Origin: Stramonita haemastoma
Lineage: Eukaryota; Mollusca; Gastropoda; Neogastropoda; Muricidae
NCBI GenBank assembly: GCA_030674155.1
Contig: CM060320.1
Location: 27,265,012-27,329,011 of the forward strand
Direction: 5' to 3'
Length of the DNA: 64,000 nt
Shown: piece after piece, positions 1 through 11,187 of the stretch
How the letters are laid out: each line of letters begins with the position of its first letter
Numbering within the stretch: position 1 is the first letter of the stretch
Notes under the pieces: model-generated
Database searches by the model: none
What the model was told of the DNA's origin: nothing
What the model saw: the letters and a program-made list of their open reading frames with translations, nothing else
Position numbers and translations under genes: made by a program

Positions 1-302
1 CATCAAGAGAGGAAGGAAGGGCATGGTAGCAGCTTTTCTGTCGACATAATATCACAAAAACATCATTTTCTAAGAAACTTTACATCAAAGAAACTAAATA
101 TCAAAGAACCATAATATACTGACGGAGTACCTGTTAATCGGAATCTTCCACCACGCAATACTCAAAGTGGGAGGCATTTTAGAATATTACAAACTACAAT
201 TACTCGAAGTGGGAGGCATTTTGGAAAATTACAAACTACAATTTAGTACCAGTAGGAATGGAAGACAGGCTGTTTTTTAATGCGCTCAGGCATGTTTAGA
301 CA

Positions 303-624
303 CCATCCCCAAAGTGGGAATGCGGCTACATCAATCACGGGTAAAAATGGTTGTGTATGCAAAATTCTCACCATGAACTCTAGCCTCTCTAGCTCTCAAG
401 AGCTCTAGCCAAAGAGTGACAAAAAAAGTATTGTCTGAAAATGAAACTGAGGAAATGACAAGCTAGATAGGATCAGAAAAATGGTAACCCCAAATAACCA
501 ACACCAGACTAAGATTATTTATTTTACATTACCTGAAGTCAGAATGTGGCTACCTTATGGTGGGCAAACAGTCATATTCGCAAATTCTCACCATTGATGA
601 ACCTCAGAACTCTCCCCAAGGAAC
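303..624 (+). repeat. Two copies of SINE 3' tail module (tail D)
   Basis: Copies lie at about 303-412 and 531-624. Each reads, in order, a start like GAATGCGGCTACCTTA, then GTGGGC, then CAAAATTCTCACCAT, then GAACCTC and an AGCTCTAGC-like end. The same module recurs about 15 times in the window in both orientations and is the 3' end of complete SINE copies elsewhere (for example 8012-8395). No head or body is attached here. The rest of 1-900 shows nothing recognisable. Confidence 0.6.
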
Positions 625-949
625 AAAATCAGATTAAAGTATTATAAAAGGAAAAAAAACAAACATGTAAAATAGGAAAATACAACTTCAGGGTTTCTTA
701 GCTAAAAAGTGTCATTATTGATGTCTACCAGCTGCTTAATGTAAATGCTGAACTGAATCATTGCTATTGAGCACACTGTAAGCTTTTGGCTTATTGGTGC
801 TTTCTTGTGTATGATATGCGAGTATGTATGACTTTAGAATGACATTTTGTTAAAGCTCGACTTGAAAGATTCTTACCTGCAATCGAGAATTGCTGTTTTT
901 ATCAGCCGGATAGGTTGATCGGTAGTTTGACAAAGTATTTTGCTCTTGA

Positions 950-1800
950 TTTTGCAAGGTTGTTTGGTCTTTGTTTTGGCAAAGGCTGCTTGGTCTTTGT
1001 TTTGGCAAGGTTGCTTGGTCTTTGTTTTGGCAAGGTTGCTTGGTTCTTGCTGCTTGGTTCTTGCTGCTTGGTCCTTGTTGGTTCTTGCTGCTTGGTTCTT
1101 GCTGCTTGGTTCTTGCTGCTTGGTTCTTGCTGCTTGATCCTTGGTTCTTGCTGCTTGGTTCTTGCTGCTTGGTCCTTGGTTCTTGGTCATTGGTTCTTGC
1201 TGATTGGTTTTTGCTGCTTGTTTCTTGGATCTTGTTGCTTAACTCTTGCTGCTTTGGCCTTGGTTCTTGTTGTTTGGTTCTTGAATCTTGTTGCTTGGTA
1301 CTTACTGCTTGGTTCTTGTTGCTTGGTTCTCGCTGCTTGGTTCTTGTTGCTAAGTCCTTGCTGCTTGGTCCTTGGTTCTTGCTGCTTGGTCCTCAGTTCT
1401 TTCTCCTTGGTTCTCACTGCTTGGTTTTTGCTGCTTGGTTCTTCAATCTTGTTGCTTGGTTCTTGCTGCTTGGTTCTTGCTGCTTGGTTCTTGTTGCTAG
1501 GTTCTTGCTGCTTGGTTCTTGCTGCTTGCTGCTTGGTCCTTGCTGTTTGGTTCTTGCTGTTTGGTCCTCAGTTTTTGCTGGTTGGCTCTTGCTGTTTGGT
1601 TCTTTCTGCTTGGATCTCCTTGCTTGGTTCATGCCGCTTGGTTCTTGTTGCTTGGTTTCTTGGTTCTTGCTGCTTGGTCCTTGTTGGTTCTTGCTGCTTG
1701 GTTCTTGCTGCTTGGTTCTTACTGCTCGATTCTTGTTGCCGAGTACTTATTGCTTAGCTCTTGTTTTGATGAGGTTGCTGGTTACTTCTTGATGCTTGGT
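950..1800. repeat. 14-bp minisatellite (zone 1)
   Basis: About 60 imperfect head-to-tail copies of a 14-bp unit, TTGCTGCTTGGTTC on the + strand, with TTGG(T/C)CCTTG-type variants. Since 14 is not a multiple of three, each strand cycles through three frames every 42 bp. The + strand lacks stops in two frames over 800 bp and reads as Leu/Cys/Trp-rich nonsense. The - strand reads as an Ala/Arg/Thr/Lys/Gln/Glu/Pro/Ser-rich 14-residue cycle, interrupted by stops. Confidence 0.9.
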
Positions 1801-2260
1801 ACTTGATACTACATATTGCTTGGTTGTTGATGCTACATATTGCTTGGTTGCTGATACTATGTACTTGTTGCTTGGTTGTTGATGCTGCACAGTGCTTGGT
1901 TCTTGATACTATGTACTTGTCGCTTGGTTGTTGATGCTGCATATTGCTTGGTTCTTGAGACTACAAACTTGTTGATTGGTTCTTGATACTACAAGCTTGT
2001 TGCTTGGTTATTGATGCTACAAGCTTGTTGCTTGGTTATTGATGCTACAAACTTGCTTGGTTATTGATGCTTGGTACTTGTTTTGGGAAGATTCTTTGTA
2101 ATTGTTGATTCCAGTTTTGGAAGGTCGCTTGGTATTTCTCACAGTTTTTGTTGCATGGTTTTTGTTGCTTGATACTTGTTGCTTGGTTCTTGATCGCTGG
2201 TTGTCGTTTCGGCAGGTCGTTTGGTACTTCTTTTGTGATTTTTGTTACGTGGTTCTTGTT
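1800..2260. repeat. Longer-unit minisatellite (zone 2)
   Basis: The 14-bp array grades into 24-38 bp units built on TTGATGCTAC followed by TTGCTTGGTT. The TTGGTNCTTG core is shared with both flanking zones, so the three zones probably arose from one ancestral motif. Confidence 0.75.
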
Positions 2261-3345
2261 TGTACTTGTTTTCTTGTTCATTGGTACTTGACTGATTCTT
2301 GTTCACTGGTACTTGTTGACTGATTCTTGTTCACTGGTACTTGTTGACTGATTCTTGTTCACTGGTACTTGTTGACTGATTCTTGTTCACTGGTATTGTT
2401 GACTGATTCTTGTTCACTGGTACTTGTTGACTGATTCTTGTTGACCGATTCTTGTTGACTGGTACTTGTTGACTGATTCTTGTTCACTGGTACTTGTTGA
2501 TGATTCTTGTTCACTGGTACTTGTTGACTAATTCTTGTTCACTGGTACTTGTTGACTGATTCTTGTTCACTGGTACTTGTTGACTGATTGTTCACTGGTA
2601 CTTGTTGACCGATTCTTGTTCATTGGTACTTGTTGACTGATTCTTGTTCATTGGTACTTGTTGACTGATTGTTCACTGGTACTTGTTGACCGATTCTTGT
2701 TCATTGGTACTTGTTGACCGATTCTTGTTCATTGGTACTTGTTGACCGATTCTTGTTCATTGGTACTTGTTGACCGATTCTTGTTCATTGGTACTTGTTG
2801 ACCGATTCTTGTTCATTGGTACTTGTTGACTGATTCTTGTTCATTGTACTTGTTGACTTGTTCATTGGTACTTGTTGACTGATTCTTGTTCATCGGTACT
2901 TGTCAACCGAATCTTGTTCATCAGTACTTGTTGACTGATTCTTGTTCATTGGTACTTGTTGACGTCCTGTTCATCGGTACTTGCTGATCGATTCTTGTTC
3001 ATTGGCACTTGTTGACTTCTTGTTTATCGGTACTTCTTGACTTCTTGTTCATCGGTACTTCTGGACTTCTTGTTCATTGGTACTTCTGACTTCTTGTTCA
3101 TCGGTACTTCTTGACTTCTTGTCATCGGTACTTCTTGACTTCTTGTTCATTGGTAGTTGTTGATTTCTTGTTCACTGGTACTTGACTGATTCTTGTTCAT
3201 CGGTACTTGTTGACTGATCATTGTTCATTGGTACTTGTTGACTTCTTGTTCATCGGTACTTGTTGACTGATCATTGGTCATTGGTACTTGTTGACTTATT
3301 GTTCATTGGTACTTGTTCATTGGTACTCGTTTTGCCTCTGTACCA
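2260..3345. repeat. 28-bp minisatellite (zone 3)
   Basis: About 38 copies of a 28-bp unit with parts GATTCTTGTTCA, CTGGTACTTG and TTGACT. Deletion variants increase toward 3345. All copies are in the same orientation with no unique spacers, so this is a tandem array and not a CRISPR. Confidence 0.9.
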
Positions 3346-4375
3346 GTTGCCCTGAAAACAGAAGATATCAATCAGCAACACTGACAACACTGGCAATTTA
3401 AAATTAAACCAAACATCGAAATGGGTCTGAAATTATTTCAAAATACATCAAGATGGCTAGTATCGCTTAAAATTATATTTAAATATTGTTCACGATCTGC
3501 AAAGACAGAAAAGTTGCATTTAACTTTTCACTTTTTGCAAAAGACTTTCCAAAAAAGAAAAAAACATAGCTAAAGTTAATGCATGTGGCAAATCCACTTG
3601 ACAATGTATGTTTAAAAGAATTAGCACAGAGGTAGAGTCAGTGCATGTGGCAAATCCATTTGACAATGTATGTTTAAGCTGTTTCTTCATCTATCATGGT
3701 TTTTTTTCTTTTCTTTTCTTCTGCACTTTTATCAACACTTACAGGCGGCTAAGTTTAGCTTCCTACTCTTGTGGATTAAAAAATACTTATCTTCCAGCAA
3801 GGTCAGCTCTTTTCTACAGTTTTCATTCTTTGTGTAGACAAGGAAGCAAAAGACGAATTATGAGTCTTTCTTCTCCACTGTCATCAAACCTTCAGACAGC
3901 GACTATTGTCCGTCGTAAGAGGAAAAATGCGTAGCATGGCTTTTAAGCGCCTAAAAAATCAGACCCAGTGCATCTGATTTTGGTGTAGGAGAGAATTATT
4001 CTTTTAAGTGTTTGTGGGAAAAAAGGCATGCGAATTGACCAAGAAAGCAAAAAATAGACAAGGAGGTAATAGGAAGAACAAGGCAGAAACAAAAAGAGGG
4101 ATAGAAAAGAGGGAATTCCTCACACAGAACTTCCTGAAGGTGGAGATGCTATTCATACTTTTGCCCCCCCCCCCCCCCCCCCCATTTCATGGGGGAAATT
4201 CTGAGTCTGAAAAGATCCTAAATTTTTGGTCAATATTTGGTTCAGGAGCACTGAAAAGTTTTCCAGCACAACCATCTTCAAAAAAAAATAAAATGAACTT
4301 ACGTACCCAAGGTCTTGACGCATGTGGCAGCCACAATATTGGATATACAAAACCAGAGAACTTTTAGATGGACCA
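3346..4375. other. Intergenic, no gene recognised
   Basis: A short duplication, GCATGTGGCAAATCCA followed by a CAATGTATGTTTAA-like end, occurs at about 3580-3616 and 3641-3677. A poly-C run lies at about 4164-4183. The stretch 4055-4160 resembles the reverse complement of 15080-15250 and also 41340-41450 (shared GGGAATTCCT followed by a CCAGAAGGTGG-like string), so it is part of a dispersed repeat. Confidence 0.5.
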
Positions 4376-4379
4376 CATG

Positions 4380-5340
4380 ACGACTTTAATTACTCAAGTC
4401 AGGGCTTCTGAGGAATCGGGGCCAGAGGGAGAGACCCAGAAGGTCCAGAATGTGCTTAATGTGTTTGGGGGTCCACTGTTTCCCTTCCCTCAGGAGCACT
4501 GGGTGCAGGGATTCTCAGGCTGTGCCTGTTCAGGACATCAATACCCATGTCTGAGGCCAAGGCTGGCCGCCCCCTTTGCGATCAGTGGGGAAAGTAACGG
4601 CTGTCGACGGAGTTTTCAAAATCGGTGGTCAATACACTCACGCAGAACTTCAGGAACACATGTGGATTCGAGCTCTGGGAATGTGGAAAGTAACTTGGGC
4701 TGTGTGCACACACATGTTCTTTTATCGACATGTCTGAAAAGTGTGCAAGGCCACAGTCATGAAGCCGGAGGCTCATCATGCCTACCTATTCATTCTGCTC
4801 TATGTCGGAAAGCAGATATATATCCACGAAAGCCACAATTCCCACTGCTCTCATTACATCTGGTTCCCTGAAGCGATTCAGAGGTGGGAGGTCTTATAGA
4901 CACCACTCTGATATGGAAGCCCCCAAACATTATTTTCGCAAAATCTCGATACAGAAGTTCCAGATCGTTTCTCATCAGACAAGCAGCTCCAAGGCGGAGG
5001 GATCTGATAACATGCGTCCATGTCCTGATCCCAGAGAAATGATGCCCAGCTCTGCACTAGTGTTGCCCTTCAGGGTTTTGTGGCAGCACTGCCCGCATCT
5101 CTCTCTAGTCCTGCAGCAGAAAGGCCTGGCCCTGTACTGACCCGTCTATACCTCAATACGGTTGCTCCATATCAATTTCTCATGAGCTTTGCTGCTCTAA
5201 CCCAACAGGATCTAAAAACAGACATCCCGGTCTTTGATCCCAGAGCAAAGATGCCAGGCCCTGCACTGGCTTTGCCCTTCAGGGTTTTTTTTTAAAGCAC
5301 TTCTGTAATCTCCCGTTCTGACCCCTTAATCCCCATCAGC
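4380..5340. repeat. Unknown sequence with a 209-bp tandem duplication
   Basis: Moderately GC-rich sequence unlike its AT-rich surroundings. A segment near 5027-5080 (GATCCCAGAG, then TGCCCTTCAGGGTTTT) recurs at 5236-5290, a period of about 209 bp. An open frame covers 4368-4871 but has no recognisable domain. This is probably part of a repeat family of unknown type. Confidence 0.4.
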
Positions 5341-5559
5341 CTAACTTAAGTCAAGTCGAGTCATAGTGGTCTCGGACACAAGTCCAGTGGTCATGTAATC
5401 CAATATCGTGGCGCTGGCGTCTCCAGTCTCTCTGGTGAGAAGGTTCATGATTACCAGCAACCACCTGTAGACAAATACCAGACACAGGTTTTTAACACAT
5501 ACACCAGATAAATTTATTCATAACTTGATTTTGTTCTTTTGTTTTGCTTTGTTTTGGTT

Positions 5560-5765
5560 CCTCAGCTAGAGCTCTAAGGTTCACCAATGGGAGATTTTGT
5601 GTATGTGAATGCTTTTTTCACTTTTTAAAATTTATCTTTAATTAAATAAAAAATTTATACCACTTTGTGTCACAGATTTCTTCGCATGAAATTTGGCTGC
5701 TCCTCCCCAGGGAGTGGCGTCACCACAAGTGCAGCGCCTACCCATTATTTTATTTTTATTTTTTT
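5560..5765 (-). repeat. SINE fragments: tail D and family C body
   Basis: 5560-5622 is a reverse tail D copy (CTAGAGCTCTAAGGTTCACC). 5640-5765 matches 34215-34320 and the start of 7440-7780: a stretch with CGCATGAAATTTGGCTGCTC followed by CACCACAAGTGCAGCGCC. It is the 3' part of SINE family C on the - strand. Confidence 0.55.
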
Positions 5766-5769
5766 ATAT

Positions 5770-6125
5770 ACAACCCCCGAGCCACCCTGGGGACTTCAAC
5801 TCCCTGATTGTCCTCAGGGATGGTGACTAAACACGACACACCTGTGTGCATGCTGAGTTTTTTTAAAAATTTTGTCATCCGCTCCTACTGGCACACAATG
5901 GCCTGTTTCTTCCGAAAGACAGAACAGGGTTTTATGTGTGCGCAAGATGTTCTACATGCATTCGCACATGGGGCCTTGGTTTACAGTCTCATCCGAATGA
6001 CTGACATTCAGTTCGATTTTTTTCCGTCAAACTGGGAAGAAAGGGCGAGGCTGGGAATCGAACCCAGAACCCCACAGTTTCACTTGTTGGCAGGTGAACG
6101 TCTTAACCATCCTGCCACCTTCCTT
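5770..6125 (-). mobile_element. tRNA-derived SINE, head B, - strand
   Basis: The 5' head is at about 6125-6040. Read on the - strand it has an A-box-like GGCAGGATGGTTAAGACGTT and a B box GGTTCGATTCCCAGCC. The body, up to about 5840, carries the shared core with GATGAGACTGTAAACC and an AGAACATCTTGCGCAC-like segment. A second head-B copy lies at 15465-15836 on the + strand. Confidence 0.75.
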
Positions 6126-6184
6126 CACTTTCAAATTAAGGTAGTTGCATTCCCACTTCGGGGATAATGTCTAAACATGACATA

Positions 6185-6465
6185 AGTGTGCATGCTTTTA
6201 TAAGATTTTGTCATCTGTCATAAGTAAGCAAAGGCCTACTTTTGCAAAATGCTGAGCAGGTTTTAATGTGTGTGCAATATGTTCTGCATGCATTCTCATC
6301 CGGAACCTTGTTTATAATAGGCCTATCAAATCAAAACGACTTTCGGGGAACAGAGTGGGCACTGATATCAACCCCAGAGCGACGGCCACCTCAAACTGGT
6401 GCCTCAGCGGAGGCTTGAACCCAGGCCTCCAGACTTGTGAGCTCAATGGTCTAACCACTATGGCT
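6185..6465 (-). mobile_element. tRNA-derived SINE, head A, - strand
   Basis: The head at about 6465-6400 contains, on the - strand, CATAGTGGTTAGACC and GGTTCAAGCC. The body follows to about 6185 with the shared core. Diverged copy. Confidence 0.6.
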
Positions 6466-6471
6466 ATTTTC

Positions 6472-6890
6472 CTCAGCTACAGCTTTGAGGTTCACCAATA
6501 GTGAGATTTTTTTGTGTTTACGGCAGTTTTCACCCACTAAGTGTTAGTCGCATTCTGACTTTGAGGAACATGTCTCAACACTACACTGGTGTGCATGCGG
6601 GTATTTTTGTTGTTGAAGTTTTGCCATTCATTCCTTTTTCTTTCTTTAAATTCTCTTCACTCACAGTGATATTAGACCAAAAGAGGCGTAACAGGTTTTC
6701 ACACGAGTGCAAGATGTTCTGTGTGCATTTGTACCCAGGACTTCAGTTTCATCTGAAGGATTTTATGGGGAGTTAGGTTAGTACTGATTTTAACCCCAGG
6801 GGCAAAATCCCCTCTAACAGATGCCTTAGTGGTGGCTGCAACTTAGACCGTCAGATCATGAGTGAAACTAACCACCTGGCAATCCCATCC
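6472..6890 (-). mobile_element. tRNA-derived SINE with tail D, - strand
   Basis: Tail D lies at 6472-6560, followed (reading + strand) by the body with GCAAGATGTTCTGTGTGCAT and TTTCATCTGAAGGA, then a degraded tRNA-like head near 6830-6890. This copy shows directly that tail D is the SINE 3' end and not an independent element. Confidence 0.6.
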
Positions 6891-7439
6891 CCCATATACA
6901 TGTGTAAATGATTTCATGTTTGTGTCTGTCTACCACATAAAGTGTACAGTATTTTCAAACATTTATTTACTTTAACTTAGCTTTTCCACATGTTTCACCA
7001 GGCAAGGAATGAAAATAGTTGCCACTCAATTTAGATATATGTAAAAGGAAACTATTTGGTTGAGAGAGCCATGATGCATTTAATCTACAGAAAAAACTCA
7101 CCAATTTTTTTACATGTGAAACTGTAGAACTGTGATGAAGGAGTGGGCTGTGTCTTCTCGTCTTCTGTCATGTCCGCCAGAGTGGTCGCTTTGTGCCATG
7201 TTGGCCTGGGAAACCTAGAACAAAATACACAGGTTCTTAAATTTGTGTTTTGTCATGGTTAAAGCAGATGATATATTCTGGCTAACTAGAAGAAAAGAAG
7301 AAAGAAAAAAGAAGAAGAAGAAAGGACGACGACGATGATAAAAATAAAAAAAGGAGAAGACAAAAAGGAGGAGGAGAGAAGAATGATAATGTTCACTTAT
7401 CTTTCACTACATTATTGGACTGTTTTTGCTATAGCACTT

Positions 7440-7785
7440 TAAGTCAAAAGATCTCTGCATGAAATTCGAGCACACAAGAGCAGCGCCACCCATTTTTAAT
7501 TTTCTTGCCTGTATGCGATTGTTTTCCTGTAAGACTGGCTTTCTTCTACAGACTTTTCACCAGGGATCAACTCTTGTCGCCGTGGGTTCTTTTATGTGTG
7601 CTGAATGCATGTTGCACACAGGACCTCTGTTTAAACATCTCGTCTGGAGAACTATCTCACTGACTACCACTCAAGGTGCTGTGGATGGAAAAAAAGTTTG
7701 ACACAACTGGGAATGGATTCGGACTTCTCGCTTTCTGGGCAGGTGTGTTACATCTAGACCACTGATCTACTCTGTAGCAATACAA
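7440..7785 (-). mobile_element. SINE family C, tRNA-derived, - strand
   Basis: The - strand head near 7785-7700 holds a GGTCTAGATGTAACAC-like A box. The body includes the segment that reads GGGTTCTTTTATGTGTGCTG on the + strand, ending with a sequence that reads GCAGCGCCACCCATTTTT on the + strand. Other copies are at 34215-34625 (-), 45230-45610 (+) and a fragment at 5640-5765 (-). Confidence 0.65.
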
Positions 7786-7839
7786 ATCTATACCATCTTT
7801 TCTTTATGCTGACCTTAAACAAACATAAGGTTATTTTCA

Positions 7840-8395
7840 TTCATCAGCAAGAGCTCTGAAGATCACTCGATGCAAAATTTTGGTATATGCAACCATTTTC
7901 ACCCACCATTACAGTTTTGATGATGATTCTATAGGATCGCAAGACAGGAAAGTAAGCCTACCGTATGTCATGAGATGGTTTTCTTTAATAAACGCTTTTT
8001 TGTTGGTGTTCTTCAGTTACAGCTCCGAGGTTCACAGATGGTTAGATTTTGTGTATGCAGCCGGTTTTTACCCATCATGATGGAATTCTGACTTTGGGAT
8101 ATTGTCGAAACTTAAACACCACTGGCATGCATTTTTTAAAAAAAATTTTGTCACCTATTCCTACCGTCACACAATGACCTACACTTTCAAAAGAGGAACA
8201 GGTTTTAATGTGCTCGTAAAAAGTTCTGCCTGTGTTTCCCACACTGGTCCTTGGTTTACAGTCTCATCTGAAGGACTTTTGGTGAAGTGGAGTCAGTACT
8301 GATGTTACCTCCAGGAAACAATACCCTCGAAATGGGTGCCTTGGGGGTGGTTCAATCCTGAGCCATCAGAGTGCAAGTGCAATGCTCTATCTCCT
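7840..8395 (-). mobile_element. Full-length SINE with tail D plus a second tail fragment
   Basis: 7840-7910 is a tail D fragment. 8012-8395 is a complete modular copy: tail D (8012-8095), body with the shared core (8130-8300), then a degraded tRNA-like head up to about 8395. A 22-base poly-C run follows at about 8397-8418. Confidence 0.6.
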
Positions 8396-8419
8396 CCCCC
8401 CCCCCCCCCCCCCCCCCCA

Positions 8420-9830
8420 CGACTATAATTCACATTCCTTTTTTTTTTAAATTTCCAATCGTCCCTTTACAGATATGGAAGTGCTTTTTTAAAAGAAAAA
8501 ATATCAAGGAATAAAATTCATAACTGAACATATAAAATATGCACCAGGTAACTAGATTTAGATATTTGAAAACATACTACAGTACAATACAGAACATACT
8601 TTCTGTAAACTTACACATCTATTTCAAATTCTTTGAATAATGGTCTATATGCTTTTTCTGATAATAATCATTTTAACAACATTGAGCAGACCCATACAGA
8701 AAGACATACATAAAAAGCTAAACTGTTGATAAAGTTTGAAATGTCTTTTAAAAAAATAATTAAAAAAAAGCATTGAGCAGAGTCTCATTCATTAAAGAGG
8801 AGGGTTTTCTAAATTCTATACTTCAAAGTGTTTAGCTCAATATTTTGGTAAAACATTTTTTATGAGGGGCCCTATTCATTAATGATTTAAGTTCAATGTC
8901 GAGAACATTCTGATTCTCACTCACCAACTATGAGGCTGAAGAAGGCTCATGATGAACGCTAGTCAGGGATTCCCCCATCTTCTGTCATGCTCATCAGGGT
9001 GGTAGATTTGTTCCAGTTGGACCCAGTTGACAAACCTAGAAAAAATACAATCAAGAGTGTCTTAATTGTCACATTTTTTGTGATGTATAAAAATATTATT
9101 TACTTGTTCCTATTGATTTTCTGTTAGCAGGTTTTCTTATCATGCAAGACATGGCTGCATTTGATTTACAACTAACAGCGCTGGTAATACATGTTTAGTA
9201 GAATTTGTACTGGTTTCAGAACTGTAGGTAAAATTAACATAGCACTGGCTATCCCTAAAATAAATCATTTAAATGTCAGCTCAGTGTGATTTTACTGCAC
9301 TATCTTCGAGCAAGCCAGAGAGCGAAAACAAAAGAGGGGGGGGGGGGTAGTGATGGAAGTCAAAATACACAAGTTACCCTCTACCCCCACCCCACCCCTT
9401 ACTCTCTCTAAAAAATAAACAAAAAAATGGAAAGCACTTAATCATAGTGAAGAATAAATTATCTAATGAGAATAATAAGAATAAAGTCTACCAGAATAAC
9501 ATAAGCAAGCTCAAGTGAGGTGACAAGCTTTATCAGGCTGGGCAAGGTACTGTAAAAGAAGTTCTATATCCTAGTGCTACAACAGGTTTAAAAGTATACA
9601 GTTCTACATTTGGAAAAAGCTAAGGGCCTATTGCTTACATTATAAAACGTAGCAGTGTCCAAATGGTTTCAAGTCAAAAGAAAACTAAAGATCATTATAC
9701 TGAAAATCCATAAAGTTGGTGAGTCTAACTTCTTAACTTTTTCACAGTCTGGGTATAACAAATTATGGATATTTTCAAAACTTTAATCAATACTTAAAAC
9801 TTTAATCAATACTTAAAAAAAAAATTAAAG
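8420..9830. other. AT-rich intergenic sequence
   Basis: Apart from the tentative exon at 8925-9035 on the - strand, nothing recognisable is seen. A GAGGGGGGGGGGG run lies near 9336-9347. Confidence 0.4.
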
Positions 9831-9831
9831 C

Positions 9832-10078
9832 ATCGAGCCTGGTTACCCTTGTAGATGGGTACTGGGCGACTATTTGCAGGCCTTGGCTTCAGTATACTGT
9901 ATACTCCCCCAGTTCCCCAGCTGCAAATGGGTACCTGCCCTCTTAGGGTCATGTCAGGGAAGGTAAAGCAACGAGGGAGAGTAGATGTGCGCCGCCCTCA
10001 ATATGCTGGCCCCTTGAGATGCTTAAGTCTCCGACATCTCGCTCCCCTACGACCACAAGACACCTTTACCTTCTTTTT
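9832..10078 (+). mobile_element. 5S rRNA-like SINE, copy 1
   Basis: The left end has GAGCCTGGTTACCCTTGTAG followed by GATGGGTACTGGGCGAC, which resembles the internal promoter half of 5S rRNA. The body contains CCAGCTGCAAATGGGTACCT and TATGCTGGCCCCTTGAGA. The copy ends CACCTTTACCTT. It shares order and sequence with 16095-16372 and 44769-45058 but lacks the upstream tRNA-like A box they carry. Confidence 0.7.
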
Positions 10079-10429
10079 TGTTTTTAATGGCCTTTAACTT
10101 TTACTGATCCACCTTAAATTATTTGAAATACTTACATTTTCCTCTTATAACACCAAGCATTCGTTGCATTTTCTTTTTCTTTCGTACAACGTCCAGCAGT
10201 CGAAGCTGTTTGCAGTGCCGCAATTTGCAGTGTGAAATGGACCGGTTGAAAGCAAATCAACTCACTTGTAGCCTAGGGAGTGAAGCGATTTTCACGTGCT
10301 AGGCCTACGTAATATTTGGCTATGGCTACACTTCACCTTTAGGCTTAGCTTCCAGGTCAATCAGTATCGCGCACTTGAGCCAGTCAGAAAATATAATGTG
10401 ATTTTTCACAGATTTCTTTTTAAGAGTGG

Positions 10430-10545
10430 AAAAATGCACCGCGTTCTTGTATTGGGGGATTGATCACATAGAGTAATACCAGGTACTTACGAGAAAGTCG
10501 GAAAATGATCATCAAAGTTTAATAAGGATTGCTTGTATTCCCTCA
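10430..10545 (-). repeat. Dispersed repeat E, copy 1
   Basis: The - strand here matches 30835-30945 and 31285-31400 on the + strand: a GCAATCCT-like start, then ATGATCATTTTCC, then TACCTGGTATTACTCTATGTG, then ACGCGGTGCATTTTTCC or a variant. Only these three copies are in the window. The element type is unknown. Confidence 0.55.
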
Positions 10546-11184
10546 GTATTAATTTAATTGTGACATGGACTGATAGAGAAATGATTTATACCCTGACTGA
10601 AACGGTATATAATACAAAACAAGACAAGATAGCACAATGCAGTACTACAGCTGAAATATCTATTTAATGTTTCCTTCCCTGGTTCTAAACGACTGAAAAG
10701 AATCCATGATCACTTGGTAGCTGGTGAAACTGACCACAATACTGTATGGATATATTACCATCAGTTCGCAAGATTCTGAAATGAATGACAAGGGAAATAA
10801 AACATGAAGCTGAAAATGGGAGTTTGCGGTGTTTTTTGTTGTTTTGTTGTTGTTGTTTTGTTGTGGGTTTTTTGTGGGTTTTTTTGGGAGGGTTGTTTTG
10901 TTGTTGTTGCTGTTTTGTTTGGTTGCCCCCCCCCCCTTTTTTTTTTCAAGGACTAAAGAAATGCATTACAGCATGTACAATATTTCATACACACTTTACC
11001 ATACACCCTATGCAATCCATCCAGCTTGATGCTTCACCAACTGCATAATCCCGGGCAATGTGCAAAGAAGCCTTAGCTGAATGCATTATATTCAGTTTAT
11101 ATTGTATCCAATAAATGCTGCCATGAATTGCTGATCTTTGATAAGTATAATTTGATTTTCAGACTTTTTGCATGCTGACCTACT
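10546..11184. other. Intergenic sequence
   Basis: Contains a (TTG)n-rich stretch at 10838-10922 followed by a poly-C/poly-T run. No gene is seen. Confidence 0.4.
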
Positions 11185-11187
11185 TAA

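Larger units (their letters stand above)
5341..10169 (-). other. Tentative spliced - strand transcript with two related internal exons
   Basis: Four splice-flanked segments line up on the - strand. Exon A ends at 10136 (donor GTAAGT) with an ATG at 10169. Exon B is 9035-8925 (acceptor after TTTTTCTAG, donor GTGAGT). Exon C is 7214-7102 (acceptor after TTGTTCTAG, donor GTGAGT). Exon D starts at 5464 (acceptor CTACAG) and has an open frame to a TAG at 5341-5343. B and C look like paralogues: both start GTTT, contain CATGACAGAAGA and end TTG before the donor. Exon D in one frame reads a coding-like stretch with LTRETGDASATILDYM. No single frame joins all exons, so it may be non-coding, alternatively spliced, or a chance alignment. 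No protein family is recognised. Confidence 0.25.

Noticed and set aside
915..1792. Long + strand frames (280 and 273 codons) rich in Leu, Cys and Trp
   Set aside because: They are translations of the 14-bp minisatellite, which lacks stops in two + frames; no non-repetitive coding flank.
2260..3345. Possible CRISPR array (28-bp units)
   Set aside because: Units are contiguous with no unique spacers, and the genome is animal.
4368..4871. 167-codon open frame
   Set aside because: No domain, no splice context, overlaps a GC-richer repeat-like block.
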